Shown: in pieces, positions 36,845-47,300 of the stretch
Position numbering within the stretch: position 1 is the first letter of the stretch
Layout: each line of letters opens with the position of its first letter
DNA from: Ochotona curzoniae
Taxonomy: Eukaryota > Chordata > Mammalia > Lagomorpha > Ochotonidae
Reading direction: 5' to 3'
DNA length: 64,000 bases
Assembly (NCBI RefSeq): GCF_017591425.1
Contig: NW_024465751.1
Location: forward strand, 9,300,001 to 9,364,000
The notes under the pieces: model-generated
What the model was told of the DNA's origin: nothing
The model's database searches: none
Seen by the model: the letters and a program-made list of their open reading frames with translations, nothing else
Program-made: the position numbers and the translations under genes

Positions 36845-37145
36845 CGCTGGTGCCAGCACAGTACATTAAGCCTCCACCTGCCATGCCAGCAGTCCACACA
36901 AGTGCCAGTTCAAGTCCTGGTTGCTCTACCTGTGATCCAGCTTCCTGCCAATGTGTCTGGGAAAGCAGCAGAGGATAGCCCAAGTTCTCGGGCTCCTGCA
37001 CCCATTTGGGGGATCCAGAAGAAGCTCCCTCACTTTGGACCAGTCTAGCTCTGGTTGTTGTGGCCCTTTTAGGAGAGAACCAGTGGATGATGGCTTGCTC
37101 TCTCTCTTTCTCCTTCGCTGCCTGTAAATCTGTCTGCTCTTCTGT
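36845..37145 (+). mobile_element. Older C-type SINE
   Basis: Landmarks are gccagttcaagtcctggttg, tgtctgggaaagcagcagag and tggttgttgtggccctttta. The tail is degenerate, without a clean poly(A). Confidence 0.7.
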
Positions 37146-37737
37146 CACTCACAGAGCTGTGCCCAACTGATGTCGAACCTTTTATTTGCTGATCACCCAC
37201 AGCAAAGATGCAAGAAGTCAGAACTGAGATTGAGGGAGGAAGTGAGGCCAGACGGCCGGGTTACACCAACATCCCACCTGCAGTAACAACCCACCTGCAG
37301 TCGTGATGGTACCCTTGCCAGCCTTCATCCTCTCTGGGGAAGAGAGAGCTCTGAAGACACTTTCTTGTGGGCAGACAGGGTGACAAGGGGTGGAAATGTG
37401 ATCCCTGCTCTCTGTACCAGGAGCATCTGTAGTTATGGCAACCTCTGGACACCAGGCCAGGTGCCCTTTCTGCCATTGTCTAGAATACAAAGTCGCTATT
37501 GAGCTTCCCCTCCCCCACTAAGTAGAGGAAGGGAGGGCGGGGGCAGGGACAGGGATCTGCCTAGTTAATCCAGCTCTCAGACAAAGCAGGATTTCAGGCA
37601 TGGAAAACTGGCTCCATAACCCCTGCAGTCGCCCACAGTAGCAGAAGATGCTCAAATCCCTTGCAGAAAACATCCCAGCAGCGGGTTGCCCCCTCTCCCA
37701 GCCTCCTTGCACTTGATTCCTTAGTAAACATAATGCA

Positions 37738-38098
37738 GGACCCAGCACGGTGGTCTAATGGATAAATCCTCACCTTGTAACCGCCAGGATCCCATAGGGG
37801 ATTCTCGCCCTGCAAGCACCAGGATCCCATATGAGTGCTGGTTCGTGTCCTAGATGCTCCACTTCCCATCCAACTCCCTGCTTGTGGCCTGGGAAAGCAG
37901 TTGAGGATGACTCAAAGCCTTGGAACCCTGCACCTGTGTGGGAGACCTGGAAGAAACTGCTGGCTGCGGATTAGTTCACTCCAGCTAATGGAACTTAGGG
38001 AATGAAGTTCCCTAAGTGGATGGAAGATCTTTTCTCTGTGTGTCTCATTCTCTCTGTAAATCTGCCTTTCCAATAAAAATAAATAAATATTTTAACAA
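37738..38098 (+). mobile_element. C-type SINE with duplicated head segment
   Basis: Head cccagcacggtggtctaatg. The segment 'ccaggatcccata' occurs twice (near 37782 and 37817), separated by a short insertion, which makes the copy longer than usual. The tail is caataaaaataaataaatat. Confidence 0.8.
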
Positions 38099-38739
38099 AG
38101 AAAACTTCATGCAATGCAGTCATAAGAATGCACTGTCTGAGGAACCATAATGAGAAGTAAAGTCTATCTACTTCCGGTACAGGTGCAATTACTCAATTTG
38201 GAATAGATGCAGTCTATGGCTGCACCCCTGATGCAGAAACACAGTTAAGGAGCCACACATCTAGGACAATGTTGAAATCACACAGCAAGAGGCAGCTTCC
38301 TGCCAACAGCTCTCCAAGGCACAGGTGACTGCACTGACTGTTCCTCCTGCCCTGGCTGGGAACGAAGACACTCTGTTGCCTGCAGGGAGCAGCCCTGCAG
38401 GTTCTCTGTGCCTGTTTGTCCTGGCTGCACAGTGCCCCAGAGCTGTCCCAGTCAAGGTTCCCTCCTGCAGACAGTGTGGGAGGCAAGGAACTTAGCCCTG
38501 GGGCTGCAAAGAGAAAGCCTGGCTGTGCCATAGGAACACAGACCTTGTGCACCCAGACGGGAAAGAATGCAAAGTCTCCAGTGCCAGGAGGAAAACCATG
38601 GCTCTCGGGGTTGACTCAGAGCGCAGCAACTGCCAACCCAAGCGGCACGTCCACTGCACTTGGCTTCAGGCCGGAGACGTGCAAGCTCCAAGGCCACCTG
38701 GTAGAATAGACCACAGGGGTCAGGGCTGAAGGGGCAGAG

Positions 38740-39075
38740 CTGACACCTAACAAAGTGAAGAAAGAAGCCTCAGAGAGGTTCCACGACTTGTCTTAGGACA
38801 CACAGCCAGTTCATAGAGTTCAGATTCCCACAGGATGAGTAGCTAATGAGGAGCACAGCAGTGACTCAAGGTGAAGGACACGGCCAAAATGCACAGGCAG
38901 CCACTGGGGTCTAGCTTTGGAGCAGTCATGGAATAGTAACCTCACCAGCCAGCACACCTCAGCAGGTGAAGAAACTGAGGCTTCAGGACATATGTAATTA
39001 GTCCAGGAGCACACAGCTCCTGAGTGGGAAGATGCCATGATTATCCACTGGCCTTCTGCACCCAGTGCTGCACCT
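38740..39075 (-). repeat. Two MIR fragments, antisense
   Basis: The fragment near 38760-38830 (cacgacttgtcttaggacac) and the one near 38955-39075 (gaagaaactgaggcttcagg, then cacacagctcctgagtggga) both follow the reversed MIR core. They may be one element split by unrelated sequence or two insertions. Confidence 0.55.
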
Positions 39076-39689
39076 CAGTCACTAGGACATGGCCTGCATT
39101 CAAAGGAGAGAGCGAGCGCTGACTCTCCGTGTTTATGACAGGGTGCCACATAGTCAGACCCTAAACTACAGCCACTGCTAAATGAAGGCTAAGACAAAGA
39201 ACTTCAAACTTAGTGGGAGAAAGAGGTTCTCAACAGACTGACTGGGGAGAGACAATTGTGGATGGGGCCCGGGAATGCAAGTGTGTGCTGTTGCTATGAG
39301 GAAAACATCAAGTCCCTCTGTGTCCTTTCTGCTAACACTGGGCATAGAACCAGAATGGTTGTAGAGCACCAGGCTGACACAAGGAGGCCTGTTCCTTCTG
39401 AGTCACCAGGAACCAAAAGGCTGACAACTGACATTGTACAGACACCAACATCGTGCACTTGACAGGGCTAGATTCCAGAAGCTCTGCTGGGCAAGGGGCT
39501 GCAGTGGCACACTGAGATCCTTGCCAGTGGAAAACACTACATTGGTGCACCCCTAGGAATTGCTGTCCCCTGCAACACACATACACACACACTCAGAGCT
39601 GCCCCTCACCTTGCACACTAACTGGGAGAGATAAGCTGCAGATGTTTCAGTTTAACAAAGAAATCATTTCTCCCTGTGCTGACTCCAAG

Positions 39690-39800
39690 GACAAGGTTAA
39701 GAGCACCAGCTTTGGAGTCACAGGACCTCAGCTCACTTCCAAACCTGAACTTGTCTCTTGTTTTGACACAAAGCACTTGTTTTACTTTTCTCCTAATAAT
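39690..39800 (+). repeat. MIR
   Basis: The sequence ttaagagcaccagctttgga, gtcacaggacctcagctcac and gaacttgtctcttgttttga fits the 5' tRNA-like part and core of MIR. Confidence 0.5.
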
Positions 39801-40230
39801 GTTATTGGGTCTGACTAAAATGAAGGACTCCCCAACATACACACACAGCCACACACCCTCACCCAGGGTCGCTTCAGAGCCCTGTTTGCACAGCACACGG
39901 GGGGGGAAGTTCATCAGCAAAGCTCCCTCTCTCCCCCCCTACTCACTGCTAAAAGAACTGTGCAACTCATGCCCAACCTGCCAGGCACTGTGCTGAGTGC
40001 TGGGTTAGCATGAAGGTGATGTCAAGGCACCTGCTGTCCAGAGAGATGCATGTAAGGAAATGCCATGGCAACCAGGCAGGAGTTGGGGAACATCAGAGGC
40101 ACACAGAGACATGGAATAGCTCAAAGGTGTGAGAAATGAATCACCTGAGAGGGTCAAGAAGACTTTCAGGGATCTGATAAACAAAGGACTTCAACCAGTT
40201 CATGGAAATGAAAATAAAAGATAAGTTTGT

Positions 40231-40482
40231 GGGGGCCAGCACCACGGCATAATAGGCTAAATATCCACTTGCAGCACTAGCATTCACATATGTTTGGCTG
40301 CTCCAGTTCCAGCCAGCTTCCAACTTCCTGATGGCCCAAAGACTTGGGACCCTGCACCCACGTGAGAGACCCAGGAGAAGCTTCAGGCTCCTGGCTTTGA
40401 ATTGACAGCTCCAGCCATAGTGGCCATTTAAGGAGTGAACCAGAAGATGAACCATCATCAGTGTCTCCTCTAACTCTGCCTT
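40231..40482 (+). mobile_element. C-type SINE lacking its tail
   Basis: Head gggggccagcaccacggcat and body gcccaaagacttgggaccct are present. The sequence ends at the CT-rich segment and abuts a second SINE at about 40483. Confidence 0.7.
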
Positions 40483-40760
40483 TTAGAGGTGGATGTGGCA
40501 GCTCAACAGTCCACTAGCATCTCACATGAGTGCTGATTTGCATCCCGGCTGCTTCCTCCCTGTTTATGGCCTGGAAAAGCAGCAGAAGATGGCTCAAGTT
40601 CTTGGGAGACCCTGTATCCACATTAAAGACCCAAAGGAAGCTCCTGGCTCTTGGACTTGGATCAGCTCAGTTCCAACCATAGCAGCCATTGGTGGAGGGA
40701 ACTAGTGGATGGAAGACATCTCTGCAAATCTTCCTTTCAAATAAAAATAAATCTTTTAAA
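40483..40760 (+). mobile_element. C-type SINE, adjacent copy
   Basis: Body ggcctggaaaagcagcagaa and the tail aaataaaaataaatctttta follow directly on the truncated SINE. The arrangement suggests insertion into, or recombination with, the earlier copy. Confidence 0.7.
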
Positions 40761-41620
40761 ACAGTTTATGGTGGTGTAAGAGTTTTCAAATCCATGTGGG
40801 TTGTGTGTGTGCATGTGTGTGACATAAATGTTCCATGAATTTCATGAACGTCCTTCTTACAAAGTAGCTATTAAAGCATGATAAGGAGCAGAGAAAAGAA
40901 AGGAGAGGACAAAGGGAAACTCACACAAAAAATAGGGAGTGTGGCAGGCGCTCCCAGCACCAGTGGCCCTGACACTGGGACCACTGCCACTATCTCCTGC
41001 CCCTTGCTGGCACCTCCATGGGTCCCAGGTGCCCTGTTCCTAATTCTAGCCTCCATGACCCCTAGCCCCTAATGACAAACTGTGAATCACAACTCCCCTG
41101 ACCTTGCCTTTATGAACTCTTTGTGGACATCTTCCACTCGTCGACCTGCAGCTGTGAGAAATAACCTTGCAGGCCAGCCTGAGCTGGCCTCCCAAGCAAG
41201 ACCCAGAAGCATACAAGGATTTGTTAGTTGTCTGGTGGAGCTGGAATAGAAATAAGCAAGAAGATGACCTGGTCGTGGGGACCTGCAGGCCAGGGTTGTC
41301 GGTGAAGGGCACACCATAGAAGACTGGACAAGGCTAAGCTGCCTTCCCATAGGTTTCCGTGCTGGAGGGGCAGTGTATTGGAGACAGAGATTCACAGTAC
41401 CAGAGCTGCTGTAAGCATCTGACCAGGACTGAGCAAGGAGGGAAGCCAGGCTCTCCTGCCCCTCAGGGCTGGGCAGTCATGGACCACCCTGCAGGCAGGA
41501 GCGGGACACACCACAGACCCCTTTCCTCCCAGCCCCCACCCCCACCACGGGGTTCTCAAGCCCTCCTCCATGGCTCTGATTCTTCTAGCTAGAGGCTACC
41601 TCCTACCACAATATTGTCAT

Positions 41621-41716
41621 TTTAACCTGCTGCCTCCTCTCCTCCCCTCCTCTGCCTTTCCCTCCTCTCTCCTCCCCTTTCCTCTCCTGCCCTCCCCTCC
41701 CCTCTCCTCTCCCTCT
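41621..41716 (+). repeat. Pyrimidine-rich low-complexity tract
   Basis: Almost pure C/T over about 95 bases, built from CCTCTCCTCCCC-like words with partial mirror symmetry. It is about 1.3 kb upstream of the KLHL38 start codon. Confidence 0.85.
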
Positions 41717-41989
41717 ATTTAAACACCACATTTGTCATGATTCCATCACCTCAGACTCTGTTCCCAGTTCTACCAGGCAGCTAGTGGCAGAAATCCAACT
41801 GAGAGCAGCACCCACGGGTCAGTGATTTGCCTGCCTTTGGGACCACCACCACCTTCCATAGGAACCCAAACCAGAAACAGACTCCGCACAGGCCCCACAG
41901 CAATCTGTTGACAAACATCTAGAATTCCCAGGCACTTTCAGGACAAGGGACTTGGTCGGGCCAGTTCCAAGTGGGCAGCTCTCAGAGAG

Positions 41990-42175
41990 GCTGTGGCTCC
42001 CGATCTATTTATGCCGATGTCAACATTCGCCAAGGAGACGAGGGCGTGTGGGCATGCGCCGACCCCTCCAGGCCCTGGTGAGCTACAAAAGGCAACTGGA
42101 AAGTCACATGTCATAACAGTGGAAAGTACATATGCAACTATTCTTAGCCCTGGAATGTATACACCGTCTCCCTGC
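41990..42175 (+). promoter_or_regulatory. Candidate KLHL38 muscle-type control region
   Basis: The stretch holds a MEF2-like tctatttatg (42004-42013), an E-box CACATG (42105-42110) and an M-CAT-like tggaatgt (42151-42158). KLHL38 is expressed mainly in striated muscle in other mammals, so the cluster is plausible. The motifs are short and no transcription start was identified, so this is inference. Confidence 0.3.
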
Positions 42176-43027
42176 CCAGCGGCCCTTGTGCAAAGCTCTA
42201 GAAAACCGTGACAGTGCTTTCAGCATAAACAATCCTCAAGGCTCCTAGGACAAACCAGGTACCCACAGACTGGGAGGGAAGCGCAGGTCTGCGGGTTTAT
42301 GGTGTCACCCGGACGTCTTAGGGGAGGAAGCAGATCCAGTGACGACGGTGGATGCCACTGCCACAGCACAAGGTAAATGTCCCTGGTGTAGAGCTCCTGG
42401 CAGGTGCTCTACCAGAGGACAACCACGAAGCCAGGGATTCATCCTACCTCTGCTTTCCAGTCATCTTGTCTTTGAAAAACAGAACTTACCTTGTAAAGGC
42501 CCACTTGCAGCCCTCATTTCTGCTCACCCCCACCGGAGGGCCACACCCCCAGCATGCCATCCTCTGGGAGTGACTAACCTGCAGAAAGGGGCACTCGGAC
42601 AGGCTTACTAACCAGCTCAGATGCCAAGGGCCTGTGCAGAGGCTTGTGCACTCCTGCTGCTCACAGGCACAGGCTACTACCTTGCCTCTGGCTGCCATCT
42701 CGACCCCCAGCAGTCAACTAACATCCAACAACTGGGGAATTCTGTCCCAGCTTTGGATTAGCTGAAAGACACTGTGTTCCTGTTACCTTAAAGAATAATC
42801 ATAACCGCTCCCCTAGCAAAAAAAAAAATTACAGTGCCTGATCTCTGATGTGGGGTGCATGAGGCTTCCCTCTTTCAACCTTCACAATGTGCTATCCAGG
42901 CAGTGCCCATTGGCATGGTGGTAGAAGGATACAGTTGCAGCCCCCAGGCCACACCCTCCAGCAGGTGCCACTGAGAGATGCACTTGACTCCGGCTCCCTC
43001 TTAGGATTTTCTCCCCCTCACTGCAGG

Positions 43028-44377
43028 ATGGACAAAGAGACACTGGATGGGCTGTTCTTCCAAGACCCCGATTTCTCTTCTGACTTGCTGAGGCAGCTCA
43101 ACAGCTTCCGACAAAACAGGATCCTGACAGATGTGAGCATCTGCGCCAGTTCCCAGGAGGTGCCCTGCCACCGAAACGTGCTGGCCTCCAGCAGCCCCTA
43201 CTTCAGGGCCATGTTCTGCAGCAACTTCCGGGAGAGTAGTGAGGCCAAGGTCCAGCTGAAAGGCATCGACTGGCCGACTCTAGAGCAGATCGTGGCATAT
43301 GTGTACACTGGGGAGGCGTGCATCACGGCCGAGAATGTCCTGCCCTTGATGGAGGCGGCCTCCATGCTGCAGTACCCCAAACTGTTTGAGGCCTGCTCCT
43401 CATACCTGCAGAACCAGCTGGCTCCTGGCAACTGCCTGGGCATGATCAGACTCTCAGAGATCCTGAACTGTGAGACCCTGAAGAGGAAGGCCAGGGAAGT
43501 GGCCTTGACATCTTTCCCAGAGGTGGCAGTGTCAGCAGACCTGAAGGAGCTCTGTGCGCTGGAGCTCAGAGATTACCTTGGAGATGACGGGCTCTGCGGG
43601 GAGGAAGAGAAGGTGTTTGAGGCCCTCATGGCTTGGATTCGACATGATCCGCAGGCCCGGAAGCCGTATGTGCCAGAGCTGTTCATGCAGGTCCGGCTTC
43701 AGTACGTGCACCCGGCCTTCTTCTTCCACTTCATTGCCAATGATGACCTCCTGCAAACCTCACCAGCATGCCAGACCATCCTGGAGACAGCCAAGAGGCA
43801 CATGTTTTCTCTGCATAGCACCAGTGCTCCTGGCTGCAGACCCCTGGAACATGTGCCCCTTAGAAACTCCTACCAGGACTTCCTCATCCTCTTGGGCGGG
43901 AGGAAGGACAGCCAGCAGACCACCAGGGATGTCTTGTTGTATGACAGCCAAAACCGCCAATGGCAGAACCTTGCAAAACTCCCGACACGCCTCTACAAGC
44001 CCTCGGCAGTCACCTTACACCGTAGTGTCTACATCCTGGGGGGCATGGCCGTCAGCATGGGGAGGAGCGTGGTCACTCGCAGTGTCTACGTCTTCTCCCT
44101 GAAACTCAACCAGTGGTGGCTGGTAGAACCCATGCTCGTAGCCCGCTACTCCCACAGAAGCACGGTGCACAGGAACTTTATCTTCTGCATCGGAGGCCTT
44201 GGAGAAGGGCAGGAGCTTCTGGGCTCCATGGAGAGGTACGATAGCCTCTCCAATGTGTGGGAGAGCATGGCCAGCATGCCAGTGGCTGTTCTGCACCCTG
44301 CAGTGGCTGCCAAAGACCAGAGGCTCTACCTCTTTGGGGGAGAGGACATCATGCAGAACCCTGTGAGGCTTATCCAG
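43028..44377 (+). CDS. KLHL38: KLHL38 coding exon 1 (BTB, BACK, first four kelch blades)
   Basis: Exactly 450 codons ending NPVRLIQ before the donor gtaagt. A strong acceptor-like sequence (ttttctccccctcactgcag, 43007-43026) ends one base before the ATG, suggesting that a 5' untranslated exon is spliced to this one. Without splicing at 44378 the frame would read only 28 further codons to a stop. Confidence 0.95.
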
Positions 44378-47300
44378 GTAAGTGGCCCTTCCCATGTCCA
44401 AGAACATGTTCACATATGCATATGGGCACACACATACACACATACACCACATATATACTGACATAAGTGTGCACACACTTATGCCAGCATGCATACATTG
44501 CACACATGTGAATGCATGCAACAAATGTATATGTGCAATACACATGTATGCATACCCATAAACACACCACTTGTCATTGTTGTGTGAAGGCAGGAGGGGC
44601 AGAGAGAAGAGGATAATTATCAACGGCACTTTCTCAGTTTATGAATTTATGGACCAGTACTAGCCAAGTTATTGCAAATCCAATCCCTATGTTCATCTGA
44701 GGGTGGAAAAAGTTCTACTAATCCAGATTGAAACATATTGAATGTCACAAAGTCAAGTCCGAAAGGAATTTGACAAATGCTCCAACCTAAATTACTGAAG
44801 CCTTTAAGAAGACTCCTACGTGCAAGTCTATAGGGTTTGGGGAGCTCTGTGAAGTCGGTTAAGCTGACTTGAGCAGACAGGTGGGGATGGAGAAAGGCAC
44901 AACGATGGTCAGAGAGCAGATGAGAGCAAAGTCTGACCTGCGCTGTGAGGGGCAGTTTCTTTGTTGCCTAAGGGGGAGCCTGAGCTGCCTGTTAGAGGAG
45001 GAGGTAGGGAGAGACGGTGAGGAACAGCTTGTGCAAAGGTCTTGAGCCCAGCAGTGCAGAAGGAGGAAGGTGATGTGTCCAGGGGCAGAACAGGTGTCAG
45101 CCCCCACGAAATCTCCATCAGCCCTTTTTCAAGCTCCCTGAGCAACCTCCTCCACCCTGACTGCCACTCCGGAGCCCTTCCTGTGTTACTTTTGGAACAT
45201 TCTTGGGAGATGAGTATTTGTAGAGAGGTGTCTGGTCTGGTAGGGCTTTCCAGGACTTAAGAATGAGCTGGGCTGGCAGTCTGAGAGGCAGTAGAAGGGC
45301 TGTTACCAAGGAACTGCACACAGGTGAGTGGGGTCCTTGGCTCCACACTTCCAGAAGTTGTTTCTGGAACCCTTGCAGAGAAGCACTGACTCGACTACAG
45401 GACTTCACGAGGTCCAGGCAAGCCATGCCCAAGCCTCAGACTGTCTTCCTGCCTTCACTTCTCCATGCCATGCCCCCAGCTCCTCCCTGACCATCTGGGC
45501 ACATTCGTAGCCTTCCCACATCCCTCTTCCAAATCCCACCCACGATCTTGAGCTGGAAAAGACATGTTCTACTCCTACCCCTCCCAGTCCAACCACACAA
45601 CACAGATGTCACCAAGTGTTCCTGTGGGAAGCTAAAGCCCTTTCCTCCTTCTAACTGCTTCTCAAAGTAGAGTTGACAAATACGCTGATGAGTTCACGGT
45701 GCCAGGCTATCATTAACTTCCTAAAAATAAAAGAGCTCACAGCTAGCTTAGGACGAAACACACAGGATAATCACACCAGTGTTGCAAAACCAAAATAAAT
45801 AAATTAATTAAATTATGAGCAATCCTTTTACACTGCAGCAGTGAAAAGGGGGCGGGGGAATCAAATGGATATGGTTTTTTTATTGACTCAGCACTAGCTT
45901 TGAAAGTAAGGTTTTCCTCTGTCCACTAGAGTTAGAAATAAACGCTTGAGTTGCTTAATGAGCAGGCTGGTTGTTCAGGTAGGGGTTGGGATGACTCATC
46001 TGCAGGTGACTCATCTGCATACGTGCTTTTTTTTTTTTTTACAAATGACCTTGCCATGTGCTGTGCAAACCATGTGCGTATGTGTCCATCTCAACCTGGC
46101 CTCCTTCCTACCCCCAGACACTAGACGGCACTTCACAAAGCCTTCACCACCACAAACTGTCACCTCCTTGACTAGTCAAAGCCATCCTTTTTGTCCTTGC
46201 GCCAGTCTTGTTGGTAGAGGACATGGGTGGAGAAGCCCATGTTTAATCTAGCTTTGAAAATATATCCTAGGCTGATAGGTGACAGAGTCAGGAGACAATT
46301 ACTCGTGGGAAGTGGCAACCTGGCGTTTGCTTCTCTGCCAAGGTCCCACTTTCCAACAAGTTTGTCTCCCACCTATTTTCAGATGTAACTATGAGGCTTT
46401 CATGAGCTAGCCACTGTCTCAGGCATCACCAAGCTAAAGGACTGCCAGGAACCTCCACCAGGATAGGCCGTATGCTGCATGCCGTGGATAGAATCACCAG
46501 GGAGGGGAGAGGAGTAGGGGCATGGACTCTGGACTCAATCAGACCCACTCGTCCACTCATGGTAGGACCTAAGCGTGTCACCCTGAGCCTCAACAGTATA
46601 ACCTGGAAAATACGGGGCGGGTAGGAGATAGGTAATAAGAATGTTGATGAAGCTCAAATTTGATATAAAGACCAAAATGAAGTCTGAGAAAACAGAATGT
46701 CCAAGAGCACGTCCAGGAGTCAAGATTCGACCCACTATTCCAGGACAGGGAGAGGGATCTGCAGTCCCCTCTTTTGTCTTCTATCCTTCTCTCCTACTTC
46801 GGTTTTTCTAGAATCCTAATGCCAATCACACATAAGCCGTTCAAAAGTCATCCCCACTACACCCCAAATTTATTCTTAGTTCTATGAATATAGCAACACA
46901 ATTAGAAATTTAAATATGGACTGGAAATTAAAATGAGTAGAATAATCACAGGTGTTCTGAAGATCTAAGTTGTTTCATTTCTCATTACAAGAGAAAAACT
47001 GTTTCAAGCAAAATAAAAAGAAACCTGCACTTCAGGGCAAAAGGTTGGCCTGCCCTACAATTGCTGAGCTCTTGACTGATTTCTAGTAATCTTGTTTCTC
47101 TTATCTAATAATATTTAGTAATTGCAACATAGCTATCGCCTAACTGGGAAAAAACCAAAAAAAGACCTTACTCCTTGTTCACCTTCCTAATTCCACTTTC
47201 TGTATTTTTTAAGCCATCGGGTAGAAGTAACGAGTCACATTGTTTCACATCCCAGTGGGGTGATGTGGGTTCACAGGGACATGTCAGACTCGATAGAGAA

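Larger units (their letters stand above)
40761..42300. other. Upstream flank of KLHL38
   Basis: Mostly unique sequence. A long pyrimidine-only tract lies at 41621-41716. The 41990-42175 part carries motifs typical of muscle promoters. Confidence 0.4.

Noticed and set aside
42887..43027. In-frame upstream extension of the KLHL38 open frame to an earlier ATG
   Set aside because: The 47 extra residues have no kelch-family counterpart and the stretch ends in an acceptor-like sequence. The family start motif is at 43028.
43554..44102. 182-codon frame overlapping KLHL38 in another frame
   Set aside because: It is a shadow of the KLHL38 exon, and the exon's own frame has the protein homology.
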